From positions 2,108,249 through 2,172,248 of the forward strand of contig CAWUHX010000011.1 in NCBI GenBank assembly GCA_963922205.1: a stretch of 64,000 nt of DNA, read 5' to 3'. The translations under genes and the position numbers were made by a program. Source of the stretch: Romanomermis culicivorax. Taxonomy: Eukaryota > Nematoda > Enoplea > Mermithida > Mermithidae. This document shows positions 1-9,139 of the stretch, one piece after another (positions within the stretch are counted from its first letter, which is position 1; every line of letters starts with the position of its first letter). Under the pieces are notes generated by a model. The model searched no databases. It worked only from the letters and a program-made list of their open reading frames with translations, and was not told the origin of the DNA.

Positions 1-245
1 GTGCAAGCACTGCCATTAGCTTTCGTAATTCGAATAGTAAAATATATAAATTTTTTTGATAAGTCCAACATATATGAATCAGGTGAAATAACAAACTCGT
101 GAGGTCCTTCATTAGTACAAGGATTTTGTAACTGAATTTCAGACCAAAAACTTCTAGGAATAGCAACTTGTGTTGGAGGTACGGTAAATAAATCTAACTC
201 CGTTTTACTACTAGGAGATGACGCAGCATCAATAAATTTACTCAT
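1..245 (-). CDS. Polinton major capsid protein, N-terminal 81 codons (runs off window)
   Basis: This is the start of the double-jelly-roll major capsid (hexon-like) protein of Polintons. The ATG is at 245-243, and its first two codons overlap the TGA of the upstream core-protein reading frame (ATGA overlap). The segment LDLFTVPPTQ, then a WSEIQ stretch, then SYMLDLSKKFIYFTIRITKA matches what I know of the conserved N-terminus of this family, where the first jelly roll begins. The frame is open to the window edge. Full-length relatives are several hundred residues, so only the beginning is visible and the state of the rest is unknown. Confidence 0.8.
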   Translation of the reverse strand, partial: MSKFIDAASSPSSKTELDLFTVPPTQVAIPRSFWSEIQLQNPCTNEGPHEFVISPDSYMLDLSKKFIYFTIRITKANGSAC

Positions 246-768
246 TTTGAATAGATATCCTTGAAACGGACTACTCTACGTGGAGTCTTTTTTAAGAATG
301 AGGAACATCGTTTCAGGTGTTTACGTTTATGTTGTTTTTGATGTTGTTGACACTGACCATCATTTAACTTTTTATTGTTTTTTATATGTATCGTAGAATT
401 TATATGTTTACACTTCCCTAAACCTTTTCCTTTATGAATGCGTTTGCCCTTTGTAATAAGCTGCCAGCTGCGTTTCATCCATGCTCAGCAACACTTTCTT
501 TAATAGAACGACCTTCTACAACATCACCTGCAATTTTGGAACCTGGAGCAAGTGCATGCTTTCCTGCAGATTTTAACAAAGGCATAGCTAGACGCCACAA
601 ACTCTTAAAAAAATTACCAACTCCAGCTCCTTTATGTCTATAATAATACGGGTATGCTGCTCGGAAACCTTCTTAGGTACCACCTAGTTGAAATTGATTA
701 TCTTGAATGCTGTGTTGATAAATTTTGATCTAGTAATCAACAGTTTCAGGGATAAATACAGTATGCAT
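242..768 (-). pseudogene. Small basic virion core-type protein of Polintons, broken
   Basis: The likely ATG is at 768-766. The frame contains TAG at 732-730, TAA at 675-673 and TGA at 477-475, and the last part is best read in the next frame (ATG at 478, end at 242). The middle has a glycine-flanked segment GAGVGNFFKSLWRLAMPLLK followed by an alanine- and lysine-rich helix, then a strongly basic tail rich in K, R and H. I know this pattern from small basic proteins next to the hexon gene in Polintons and adintoviruses, thought to be core or membrane-active virion proteins comparable to adenovirus minor proteins. The short end overlaps the capsid start codon. Three stops in about 175 codons make it a pseudogene. 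Confidence 0.65.
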
Positions 769-903
769 ATTTTGCTTTGAAAATCAAAAGGAACAACTAA
801 ATGAATTAATTAATTAATTAAGAGCATTTGCGAAAATTCAACCTGACGACAACGTGTCCAAATGAAAATGAATGAATGAATAAATAAAAATTTGATGCTA
901 TGA

Positions 904-1816
904 TCATAGGAATGAAGGAGTACATCGCTGGAAATGTAATTTTACTATAACATTCCCAAACTAAAAGGGTATAAGCTCATTCATACTGTTTTTTATATTA
1001 ATTTCGAGTACTGTAATTTCTTTTAATTGAATGGGTATATAGTGAGGTGTTTCATATAATCGACTCACATTATCTTTGTATTTTCCCTGAACATTTACTA
1101 TATGTAAAAGCGGTGCTAAGTATTTCCAACAATCTGATTTTCAATAATATTACAGTAAACATAAAAACTCTGTAAATCATTCAAATTTGGTGGTTGAATG
1201 CCTAACATGTATAAATGATTAGTTCCAGGCTCAGCAAGAAAAACAGCTTTGGATGGTGGAATATGTGTGTTAGAATTTTTTGGAGGTTTCTCTCCAACAG
1301 TATATAAGTTAATATTCACATCTCTATTTAAAAAATCATCAGCTGTTGCATAGGCAGCAGTATTGGTAGAGCTAAATCTGAGAAGCTCCATTAACCATTT
1401 GGTTATATCGATTTTATGTAAGATTGTACCACTTTTTATTTTCAAATTAACTAATCCTCTACCATTTTCATCGTATGAAAACAAAATTTCCATGTTAGTT
1501 CTGGCAATAGCTAATTTTTGCATTCAACTCTTCAATTAATTCGGATATGGTAAAGTAATGTTTTTCAAAAACTATTACTTTAATTTTTTTGACCTTATTT
1601 CCAACACCATCCATAATTAACATTATTACATTATCTCCACCATGGTTGGAAATTGTAGCCCAACTATAGGGGTATATTATTTCACTCAACCCTACCTCCC
1701 AGCTTCCATCTAGTTTTAAACGGTAAGGTAGATGGGCTGAAAAATCAGAGGGCTTGTTTCCATTTTTCGCTATTACTAGGTAATGTGATATAAAATTGAT
1801 CTTCAAAGTTTGTCAT
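904..1816 (-). pseudogene. Polinton minor capsid (penton) protein, frameshifted
   Basis: A single-jelly-roll penton gene is recognisable in pieces. The probable ATG is at 1816-1814, 14 nt inside the end of the upstream membrane-protein gene. The frame then shifts near 1750-1775 into one holding LDGSWEVGLSEIIYPYSW, the family signature. It shifts again near 1500-1520 at an A-rich run, carries on through FYVYCNIIENQIVGNT, and shifts again near 1115. The last part, with ETPHYIPI and FGNVIVKLHF, has TAG at 963-961 and ends with TGA at 906-904. Total length, about 300 codons, fits the family. Three frameshifts and a stop mean no functional penton from this copy. Confidence 0.8.
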
Positions 1817-2111
1817 TATTTATAATGTTGTTTGTTGTTGCTGTAGGTACGGTCTTCAATGAATTAGATGACTGTAATACTGTCGGTACGGGGCTAGGTA
1901 ATAAATATCCTATACAAGCACACAAGAGACCAACCCACAATTGTGTATTATTATTGTAGAGAGATAAATTTATTATAGCTGTAATGACTACAATGTATAT
2001 TAGTATGACCTGACTGAAGAAAACCACTTCGTTTCGAGGTAGACGTTTTCCAAAAAACTCCCAAACGCTAATGCGAGATGTTTCTGAATGTGTACTATTA
2101 CTACTATCCAT
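1803..2111 (-). CDS. Small two-helix membrane protein conserved in Polintons
   Basis: This 102-residue open frame starts with ATG at 2111 and ends with TGA at 1805-1803. It begins with a polar segment containing WEFFGKRLPRNEVVFFSQV, followed by two hydrophobic stretches (about residues 33-50 and 57-72) separated by an asparagine-rich loop, and a polar tail. I recognise the WEFxGKxLPRxEVVFFxQVILIY pattern from small open frames next to the penton gene in animal Polintons; its function is not known to me. It overlaps the penton start. The frame is intact, unlike its neighbours on both sides. Confidence 0.6.
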   Translation of the reverse strand: MDSSNSTHSETSRISVWEFFGKRLPRNEVVFFSQVILIYIVVITAIINLSLYNNNTQLWVGLLCACIGYLLPSPVPTVLQSSNSLKTVPTATTNNIINNDKL

Positions 2112-2160
2112 TTCAAAATAAAAAATTTTTTATTTAACAACTAAACACTCAGTTATAAAT

Positions 2161-2275
2161 TTATAAGAAGGTGGAGCTACTAAAGTAACCAATAAAATTA
2201 TACAAAAATATAAAGGAGGCGGAGCTATCAAAGTGAAGTAAAATTATATATAAATACATAAAGAAGGAGTTAACT
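2161..2275. promoter_or_regulatory. Imperfect repeats with a GGAGGxG(T/C)TA motif between virion genes
   Basis: Three spaced copies of a purine-rich motif sit just upstream (minus sense) of the membrane-protein gene: at about 2171-2180 (GTGGAGCTAC), 2213-2229 (AAAGGAGGCGGAGCTAT) and 2261-2273 (AAGAAGGAGTTAA), each followed by AT-rich sequence. The same motif recurs at 8,448-8,590 upstream of the leftmost-reading gene block. A shared upstream element in two intergenic gaps suggests common transcriptional control of Polinton genes. This is inference only; the motif also borders the end of the broken protease gene. Confidence 0.35.
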
Positions 2276-2765
2276 TTTTACAAACATGTACATAATTTAT
2301 TTCGCAAGTGACCTTTACAGAAAATTTACAATGAAAAAACTTACAAATCAATTTATCATTATAAACAAAACTTGTGTTACTGAAACTTTTAAACATTTTA
2401 TACATAGGAACATGTCACACTTTATAATACAAAAAATATAAAGTATATATACCACAAACCCTACTATTAAAATTTTGTAAATGTTTCTTATTTGTATATC
2501 TTATTAAAGCATTTTAGTTAATATAGTTTATAAAAGCAGGAATAACTGGTGGTAAACCATAAGAATCAAATTATACAGAGTTAGCATTATCAAAATACAT
2601 AGCTATCCAATGACTTCCTTTTTGAAAAGATGTATCAGTGTTTGCAATTAAAGCCGCAGGTCTTTCAACTATCTTCGGTAGAGTATCGCAAGCAAAAACC
2701 CCTAAAAAATTTTCTGATAATAGCACATCTTGTTGAACATAATATGTCAATTCAAAGTTGTTCAT
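2244..2765 (-). pseudogene. Polinton adenain-type cysteine protease, three in-frame stops
   Basis: This is the virion maturation protease (adenovirus-protease family). ATG at 2765-2763 opens [13 protein letters not shown], which lies 14 nt inside the integrase 3' end. The segment [10 protein letters not shown] and the catalytic-His motif [10 protein letters not shown] follow. TAA at 2573-2571 then interrupts the frame just before FDSYGLPP. After further stops (TAA 2516-2514 and TGA 2417-2415) the same frame still shows the catalytic-Cys motif RVCGIYTLYFLYYK, with the Cys codon at about 2456-2454. Both active-site regions are preserved and no frameshift is needed, so the gene decayed by point changes. 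Confidence 0.82.
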
Positions 2766-3840
2766 CGTAAACGTCGTCGTCATCATTTTGTATATCCTTT
2801 TCTAAAATCCAGCTGTTGAATTTTTCAGGATAACCCCACCACTTCACAAGTACTCTATTCTGACCATCTGGTAAACATTTAGTTTTCAAAACCTTTTCAA
2901 TTTTGTATTCTTTGATATTAGGATTAAAATCAATTTTCTGTAGTTCTTTTTCATAAAAACGTCCTTCTATATCTTCGCCTTCCAGATCTTGAATTGTATA
3001 AAGTATATGATTTCGAGTCTTCACAATATGCTTTACTTTGAAAACTTCTTTACTCCATTGAGGTAAATAACTTTTGTCAAATACACCTCTATGTTTACTA
3101 ATTCGCACATAATCTCCTATATCAATCGTAGACTTTCCAGTGTATAATCTTTCAGGGTAGAGTCTTTGCCATATAATTTTTTCGTTGGAATAATCTACAT
3201 TAATAGGTTTTTCCTTAATCGATCTATGAACAGAGTGATTGTAGTTGGAAACAACTGAGGGTAAAATATCAATCCATTTATAAGTAGTAAACTCTGTAAA
3301 ATATTTAAATAATTTAGTTTTTAAAGTTCTATTAAACCGTTCCACTATTGAACATTTAATGTCTTCGTTTTGAGAAGTAAAAAAATGTATATCATTAGTT
3401 TTCAATAATTTTTGGAAATCTTTGTTGACAAATTCTTTTCCTTCATCGCTGCGCACTCTCCAAGGGATTCGACTTCTTTTTAAAATATTTTGAAAAGCAT
3501 CACAAACATTCTTTGAATGTTTTGATTTTAATGGTTCAACCCATGCGTATTTACTTAATACATCTATACATGTAAGCATAAATTTGTATCCATCATTAAA
3601 ATCTGCTAAAGAAGACATATCTGCCAAATCAATTCCCCATTGCTGATCCATAGCTGTAACATAAATACGATTACGTGAAAATTTTTTGTTGACTTGTTTA
3701 TGTAAAGTATAACTATCTTGTTTTGAAAGCCAATCTTTAACATTTTTACGTGTAATTGTTTTACAGTGTTTTCTAGCTTCAGCATATAATTTTTCAATAC
3801 TAGAAAGAGCTGTAGGGTTTCTGTGTAAATTTTTGTATAA
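2752..3840 (-). pseudogene. Polinton integrase (rve fold) with C-terminal chromodomain, N-terminus lost
   Basis: This retrovirus-type integrase inserts the element and gives it 6-bp duplications in the family. The frame is open for 362 codons from 3840, just after a TAA at 3843-3841; no ATG precedes the conserved region, and the first Met (3651) is too late. The helical segment with RKNVKDWLSKQ is followed by the DDE core: Asp in GIDLADM, Asp in RSDEGKEF and Glu in IVERFNRTL. A C-terminal chromodomain reads YKIEKVLKTK, then VKWWGYPEKFNSWI. An acidic tail DDDDVYDE ends the protein. Sequence at 3,841-3,998 does not give a clear N-terminal zinc-binding domain, so the 5' part is damaged. It overlaps the protease start by 14 nt. 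Confidence 0.85.
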
Positions 3841-4045
3841 TTAGGAAAGTAAGTTGTGTTCATCTCTCTAGTACAAAGGAGTATACCATCTAAGTGCTCT
3901 AACTTTGCATCGTATCTTCTTTTCTGTCGAGTTTTTTTTATTAAAGAATGAATCGTCTTTGATATCTCCCTTGGCACCACTTGAAAATAAATCAACACCT
4001 TTCACAAGTGGTTTATTCAACCGTTTGACACTACTAACTGTCTGA

Positions 4046-4711
4046 TCATCTGATTCTTCTGGAGGTGTATGGTAGGAGAGTTTCCGAGGTAAACATTTTA
4101 CGTAATGGGTTTCCTATAGCCTCTAATGGTACATTATATTTTTTCAAAGCATTAACAAACTTGTCTACTCCAAGCGTTTGCGTAATTTTTGAACGTTTAC
4201 GAGACAAATCATGTAATAAATCAATAATATGTGATCCTTCAATTAATTTTCCATCAATTAATACTTCACCTTGCTTATTAACATTTATACTAGGGTTACT
4301 TCGCACATGTTCCAATAATAAGGATGCTGAGCATTTAAACTGTTTAGGAATACCACTAAGTAACTTTTCATCATTCAGCCAATTTTTTTCTTTTTGTTTC
4401 AAATCGTCACTATCATTCTCATCTTCTTCGTTATCAATAACTTTTTGTTTTAAAATCACTGAAGAAGGTTGAGCCTTTTCATGTTCAAAAGTTAAATATT
4501 GTGAAAATAGTTGTGAGTACATTTTGTATTGTTCTTCAGGCATTAACGTATTATCTTCCAAAATGCGCTCTAGCTCATTACGATACATGTCAACTTGCTT
4601 AGCTATACCTGTCTTTTCATTTGAACTCGTCGTCGAAGAAGAAGCCTGAGAATTATTCAACTTATTCAGAACCTCCTGAGGTATAAGAGCAAATTTATTA
4701 GCAAATTTCAT
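4046..4711 (-). CDS. Polinton-conserved protein of unknown function, 221 aa
   Basis: The open frame is intact. I prefer the ATG at 4711-4709 (MKFANKFALIPQEVLNKL), because relatives begin with a similar LIPxExLxxL segment; an in-frame ATG eight codons earlier is possible. An N-terminal helical part is followed by an acidic linker and a C-terminal domain with LLEHVRSNPSINVNKQGEVL, then DGKLIEGSHIIDLLHDLSRK and VPLEAIGNP. I recognise this C-terminal domain (short helix bundle, pattern GELxxxGKxIxGTxIxDLxxD) from many Polintons, where it has no established function; a virion core role is plausible. It begins at the 3' end of the next small gene. Confidence 0.7.
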   Translation of the reverse strand: MKFANKFALIPQEVLNKLNNSQASSSTTSSNEKTGIAKQVDMYRNELERILEDNTLMPEEQYKMYSQLFSQYLTFEHEKAQPSSVILKQKVIDNEEDENDSDDLKQKEKNWLNDEKLLSGIPKQFKCSASLLLEHVRSNPSINVNKQGEVLIDGKLIEGSHIIDLLHDLSRKRSKITQTLGVDKFVNALKKYNVPLEAIGNPLRKMFTSETLLPYTSRRIR

Positions 4712-4712
4712 T

Positions 4713-5066
4713 CTATAATAATTTCTCTGTAACAAAACTTGCTAATGTAGATAATAAAACGGGTAGTACTAGAGGTAAAAATGCTCCACCACTTTGAACA
4801 ATTCTTACAGGTTTATTATGTAAATCTTTTTTCTTGTTTTCTTCGTGTCTTGTAGCTAAACCTCTGAGCAATAATTTATGTTTCGCCAATTTCTTTTTTA
4901 AGCTTGAATTAATAGGAATATTACCGTTCAAAATGTTCAAACAAATTTCACATATACAACAGATCAAATCGGGGAAAGAATGTTGAAGAAAAGCACATCT
5001 TTGAACACGATTTGAATTTTTCAACACATTGAGCTCGTGAATATATTTCTTTAATCTAGAAGCCAT
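4713..5066 (-). CDS. Small basic Polinton protein with glycine-hydrophobic C-terminus, 117 aa
   Basis: The intact frame starts with ATG at 5066. A basic, helical N-terminal part (RLKKYIHELNVLK) is followed by a CCICEICLNILNGNIP segment with four cysteines. A lysine-rich stretch comes next, and the protein ends with QSGGAFLPLVLPVLLSTLASF. The pattern of a DLIxxICExxLNxLxGNI motif and a C-terminal GGFLxxLLxPxL membrane-active tail is common to a short open frame found in most animal Polintons. Function is not established; the tail resembles membrane-lytic virion peptides. The start overlaps the end of the HMG-like gene by 11 nt, as in a compact viral block. Confidence 0.7.
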   Translation of the reverse strand: MASRLKKYIHELNVLKNSNRVQRCAFLQHSFPDLICCICEICLNILNGNIPINSSLKKKLAKHKLLLRGLATRHEENKKKDLHNKPVRIVQSGGAFLPLVLPVLLSTLASFVTEKLL

Positions 5067-5614
5067 ACAAAACAGACCGTACAGTACAGAAAAATTTTAC
5101 AATAATGACCAAATGATGAGTAAACATTGAAATATTTATTGTATTACATTGAGATAGTAATGAAGCTTCATTTTGTATGATGATATTCAACTCTTTGCAT
5201 CTAGAAAAAGCACACAAGTTATTCATATTCATAAAACATAGTTTATGAGCTGTATCTAGTTTTAAGAAAAGATCTTCTACAAAAATAGCACGAGTTTTGA
5301 TCATATCCAACTCCGTCAGTAATAAACTAGCAAAACACCAAAATTGTGTAACTTTTTTACATCCCATGGGTAAACCAACTTCACACCGTAAATGGTTGCA
5401 CGCCTCAGCTATGTCTTTGTAAAAAATCTTGGCTTCGGGTGAGAAACGAGTCCAAAACAAATCAGCTATTTCCCATTTCTGTTTGTTGTTTAGTATTTTA
5501 CCTTAAATAAAAATACTATAGTTTAATAAATAGTTAAAGAAGAAGAGATATAAAATTTTTACCTTTCACTTTATTTTGCACCATTCTGACAAAAACTTCA
5601 AATGCAGCTGACAT
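5056..5614 (-). CDS. HMG-box-like protein with a 61-nt intron
   Basis: Exon 1 starts with ATG at 5614-5612; a GT donor at 5562-5561 and an AG acceptor at 5503-5502 (after TTTATTTA) remove 61 nt and restore the frame through 5501-5056. The spliced N-terminus reads MSAAFEVFVRMVQNKVKG, then KWEIADLFWTRFSPEAKIFY and KDIAEAC. Its spacing of an AF-FVR helix, a W-x-ADLFW helix and an E-A-K-x-FY-x-x-A helix is that of an HMG box. The remaining 110 or so residues, with many Cys, His and Met, match nothing I recognise. HMG boxes bind DNA, so a chromatin or packaging role in the element is possible. Distant relation to Maelstrom-type HMG boxes cannot be judged by eye. Confidence 0.5.
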
Positions 5615-5661
5615 CGTAATTGTCACAAAACAAACGAATTATAGAAAAACGACCAACCTCT

Positions 5662-6105
5662 TCAAAATTCTTGACTAGACTGATGAAGGGTATAATATTT
5701 TTTCTGATTATGTAATAAAGCTATCGTATCAATATATCGTAATCTACTTCCATTGAAGTACAAGTTTTGAAAATTACTGCTTCGAACACAACAAGAAAAT
5801 ACGACAGGATTAAAAATATATATTTTGAAACACGCTCGTAATTGCATAAATTGTCAGTCATTCTGAGGACAATGTAAAATTTTTTCTACATAACGTAGTA
5901 AGGGTATTATATGTAATTTATAATTTTCCTGTAATAATAATTTCTGATCTGTAACATTTTTTGTGTTTGGTATCGTAAAATCTGTAACATTTACAGGTTC
6001 TTCATTTTCATAAAAGTGAAAAGGGTATTGTACCCATTTAATAAAAACAACTATGAAAAGAATCACAGCAAGAGTATTAAAAAAAATGTATTTACTGTAT
6101 ATCAT
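5662..6105 (-). pseudogene. Membrane-anchored small protein interrupted by TGA
   Basis: ATG at 6105 opens an N-terminal hydrophobic anchor (FFNTLAVILFIVVFIKW), then a polar ectodomain-like part with two NVT glycosylation sequons. TGA at 5856-5854 ends this after 83 residues, but the same frame continues open for about 60 more codons to a stop at 5664-5662, with FKIYIFNPVVFSCC and LRYIDTIALL. Because the continuation stays in frame and looks coding, the TGA is probably a mutation of a protein of about 147 residues. It could also be a real stop, with the rest spacer. No family is recognised. Confidence 0.45.
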
Positions 6106-6165
6106 ATCGCTAAAAAAATAGGATCCGACTAACTTGTATAAAGTTTTTTTTGTAAAAATGATGAA

Positions 6166-6840
6166 TCATTTAGGTGTATACAAAATCATGTGATCATTGT
6201 GGGGAAATATATTAGATCTAAGTCGATATTTTTCAGGACATGTCTGTGTAAGATCTATTAATAAATAACCGTATGGTTTACTAGTAGCATCCTCATACGC
6301 CTCTATCAAATAATTTGAAGTAGTTGGAAAAATCTGTCGAGCCAGTGTGCGGACTTGTAATCTATCGCTTGGGTTTTTTAAAAGAATTAAATATTGAGCA
6401 TTTATCCTACTCGTACGCATTCCATCAAAAAATGCATTCTGAACTATATGAATAATTGATATATTCCAATGATGCGATCCTTTAGTAAAAAGTTGAGTTA
6501 AACTTTGATCATTCTTCATCTCTTGCATCATATCATCCATAATTAATAATTTAGGTGTATCTTTACTTTTCTGAAGTTCATTCAGATCAGGCGAACCTTG
6601 AATAAATTCTACATAAGAACATTTCTGAACTAATTCATCGTAAGCTTCTTGCCATTCCGAATAACACCAATAAATTTTCACAGGAGCAGGGTGATGCATT
6701 TCTTTAGCAAAAATTACAAGTTTTTTAACAAATTGTGTTTTTCCTGATTTTGTTGGAGCAGAAACTATACAGTTAAATGGATGTTTCCATATATAAAACT
6801 TTTCATCATCATCATTTGACATCTCTTTTTTTGACAACAA
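6166..6840 (-). CDS. Polinton genome-packaging ATPase (FtsK/HerA type), 224 aa
   Basis: This P-loop ATPase drives DNA into capsids in Polintons and relatives such as adeno-like and giant viruses. Walker A is APTKSGKT at about residues 29-36. Walker B is KLLIMDDMM at about residues 97-105, and the polar segment WNISIIHIVQN fits the sensor region. Length is usual for the family and the frame is intact, in contrast to the broken virion genes downstream. Its start gives 8 residues before the acidic stretch SNDDDEKFY; an internal Met (MSNDDD) is an alternative start. Confidence 0.9.
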   Translation of the reverse strand: MLSKKEMSNDDDEKFYIWKHPFNCIVSAPTKSGKTQFVKKLVIFAKEMHHPAPVKIYWCYSEWQEAYDELVQKCSYVEFIQGSPDLNELQKSKDTPKLLIMDDMMQEMKNDQSLTQLFTKGSHHWNISIIHIVQNAFFDGMRTSRINAQYLILLKNPSDRLQVRTLARQIFPTTSNYLIEAYEDATSKPYGYLLIDLTQTCPEKYRLRSNIFPHNDHMILYTPK

Positions 6841-7120
6841 GAAAAACCAACCACTTTTTACTTGAACAATTTTTAAAATGATTTTTATTATTTTAAAACA
6901 AAATGTTATATATTATTATCAAAATTACAATATAAAACAGTGCACATGTAAAATATAAAGATAGATGATTATATAAAATAGAATAACATTACTGTATGCA
7001 AAAATATATGCGCAAAATATGTATGAAATTATATAACAAGCAAATACGTAAGCAACTACATAAGCAAGCAAACTATAGCTAATTAAAACATACAAACTGT
7101 AATGAATGTAAGCAAAACTT
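6841..7120. other. AT-rich gap downstream of the unknown 276-aa gene
   Basis: No open frame with coding character is seen. The stretch is very AT-rich with repeated TATA-, CATA- and GCAAxTA-type short words, probably 3' untranslated sequence of the neighbouring gene plus promoter sequence for the ATPase. Confidence 0.4.
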
Positions 7121-7951
7121 TTACAATTTACTGTTAATAAAATCGCGTAGTGTTTTGATAACAACAGCATCATCAAAATCATAATGATAACCTTCATCAA
7201 TAAAACAAGCTACAGTATCCTTAAGAATTTTGGGACCAGTACTTGTAAGTGGTATACATCTAAATATGTCAATCATCTGTTTAAAAGTGCGAAGACAGTA
7301 ATAACCTTGAACTTCACCTATAACATATTCAAAACAGTCAATGATAAGTCCCATCTTTTCATATAAACGATTAACTGTTGATGTAATTGCAATATTATAT
7401 ATGGAATTACGAGCTGGACACTGATGATCCTCAACAATTCCTACCTCTTTAGCGCAATAACAATCAAAAATACACCCATTAAAGATGTCTTGTATAACCA
7501 GCTCAGCACATATAACTATAAATAATTTTTCACCTTTTACTACTTGCTCATCAAAAAACCATGGAATATCTAAACTTGGAACACATAACTCACAAATACG
7601 CTTAGTTTCGGTGTCCAACGAACTGGTATCTGACGTTGAATTGTAGTCAGGATCATTGAAACAGTTCATGAAGAGATCGTTGACAAACGTCGTTTGAACG
7701 CTAGCTACCTTTTGATCTTCACTAGCACTGCGTTGTTCTCCGGCGAATTTTGTAGCATGAACCCCTTCTTCTTCTTCTTCTTTAATAATTTTCTTATCTG
7801 CAGCGACTTCTTCTTTATCAATTTTTGGGGTAGAACCATCTTTTCCAGCTATGTCATCGTTTTCGTTTGTTTTGTGTTTTATGGCTAATTGGTGATTTGC
7901 TGCTGAAGTGTTGTACTTGATTGAAATAGCTGGCGCTATCTCATGTATCAT
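7121..7951 (-). CDS. Unrecognised Polinton protein, 276 aa
   Basis: The frame is intact from ATG at 7951. Residues 1-90 are low-complexity and charged (KEEEEEG and a lysine-rich stretch), and residues 95-276 look globular, with eleven cysteines including CYCAKEV and YYCLRTFKQM. No motif I know is present. An AG acceptor-like site lies 25 nt upstream of the ATG (TTCTTTAG), and the frame is open back to it. A GT donor-like site lies upstream near 8,034, so the gene may be the second exon of a longer gene starting at 8,337. It is the second gene of the leftward block. A non-structural or host-interaction role is a guess only. Confidence 0.5.
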   Translation of the reverse strand: MIHEIAPAISIKYNTSAANHQLAIKHKTNENDDIAGKDGSTPKIDKEEVAADKKIIKEEEEEGVHATKFAGEQRSASEDQKVASVQTTFVNDLFMNCFNDPDYNSTSDTSSLDTETKRICELCVPSLDIPWFFDEQVVKGEKLFIVICAELVIQDIFNGCIFDCYCAKEVGIVEDHQCPARNSIYNIAITSTVNRLYEKMGLIIDCFEYVIGEVQGYYCLRTFKQMIDIFRCIPLTSTGPKILKDTVACFIDEGYHYDFDDAVVIKTLRDFINSKL

Positions 7952-8079
7952 ATTGGTCCAGCACCAAAATTGCTAAAGAATAAAACATTATATATTTTAA
8001 GAGAAAGAAAGAAAGAATTCATATATCAGCTCACTTCTTTAGATAAACACCATATCGTTCCATTAAACAATTTGTTAAA

Positions 8080-8337
8080 TCATACTGTAACCCTGTCGCT
8101 CTCGACCAACATCTTATAACCAAGGTTGATGCCGCATTGACCTCCATGTGAAAATGTCTTTTCAATAATATTGACATTGCGACCTAGTATACCGTATTGT
8201 GGTAAAATGAGCTTGAATCCGTGACCGTACGCCTCTTTTGTTTTAGGGTCGACATTACGAAAATTAATTGACACGTATCTACCTTCAACCACTATAAATA
8301 ATGCCATGTTTTCATCTAACATGAACTGGTGTTCCAT
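8080..8337 (-). CDS. Unrecognised 85-aa protein or first exon of the next gene
   Basis: ATG at 8337 opens an 85-codon frame with globular character (MALFIVVEGRYVSINFRNV, then GGQCGINLGYKMLV). The frame stops right after SDRVTV, but the adjacent frame continues with coding-looking sequence (LQYDLTNCLMERYGVYLK) up to a GTGAGC donor-like site near 8,034. A one-base change plus splicing to the gene at 7,951 would make one longer protein. I cannot decide between a short gene and a damaged 5' exon. It is the first gene of the leftward block, next to the divergent intergenic region. Confidence 0.4.
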   Translation of the reverse strand: MEHQFMLDENMALFIVVEGRYVSINFRNVDPKTKEAYGHGFKLILPQYGILGRNVNIIEKTFSHGGQCGINLGYKMLVESDRVTV

Positions 8338-9139
8338 TTTCGAAAATTCTTGAAGAAATATATTAAAGAGAGAGAGAGAAAAGAAGCGAGTAGTTTTTGT
8401 GGCAACAAAACAGATAAATGTATGAAGTGTTCAAAATTTTAGAGTAAAAGGAGGTTATAACTATAATAAAATAACCAGGATATATAGCTTATAGATGTAA
8501 GAGGAGGAGTTATAAGCATAATAAATATTCAAGACATATATCCTACAGTATTCTACTATTCTGAGGAGTATATGAGAGGAGGAGCTATGTTCTACAAAAA
8601 TAAAAAAAATGTGTTTATGTGCTATGGTAACCTTTGAGATCAAAGCTAGAAAAATATATGTGTTTTATGTGTTATAGTAATTATCAAGGTCAAAGCTATA
8701 GAAGCAATATAGCCACATGCGCATGAGTTATAAGGGTCTTTAAAGCTTTCCCACATAAAAAGAAAAGATGGTGCAACAGGGTTATAAGCAGCTATTACAG
8801 TTATTTTACAGCTTCAAGAATCAAAACAAAAATACTAGGGTTGTACAGTAAAACAGGTTTTCAACTGGTTTTATCTGGTTATATGCTAATAAAATAAGCT
8901 AAAGAAATGATATGGGCATGTGTTCATGAGTTATAGAGGTCTTTAAAGCTTTCCCATCATAAAAAAGAAAAGTACTACAATAGCCTCGTAAACAATAATT
9001 AAATCTCTACCATAAAATTAATAGTTTTTGCTAATTTATAAAAATTTTCTATAATTACTGTATAAGTTTCGATGAATAGGTTATTTTCTATTTTTCTAGT
9101 TTATAGTTTTTATATTTTCTAGTTTGGATAATTTTTATA
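8338..9139. promoter_or_regulatory. Divergent intergenic region between virion block and PolB, with repeats
   Basis: No coding frame is supported. It carries GGAGGAG(T/C)TATA-type motifs at 8,448-8,460, 8,501-8,516, 8,561-8,570 and 8,574-8,588, of the same type as at 2,171-2,273. An imperfect direct repeat of about 60 bp lies at 8,700-8,768 and 8,911-8,970, each with GAGTTATA, then GGTCTTTAAAGCTTTCCCA and an A-rich tail. A GA-rich run occurs near 8,365-8,385. Both transcription units start from here, so promoters for both directions must lie in it; which element serves which gene cannot be told. Confidence 0.5.

Noticed and set aside
434-643. Plus-strand 69-codon frame
   Set aside because: It is the antisense shadow of the conserved core-protein sequence on the minus strand, which matches a known Polinton pattern.
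1495-1806. Penton start at TTG 1806
   Set aside because: TTG is not a normal animal start; the ATG at 1816 in another frame gives the family-typical N-terminus, with a later frameshift.
3606-3998. Separate 130-codon gene upstream of integrase
   Set aside because: Most of it is the integrase coding region read in a neighbouring frame; the first 50 codons have no recognisable zinc-binding motif.
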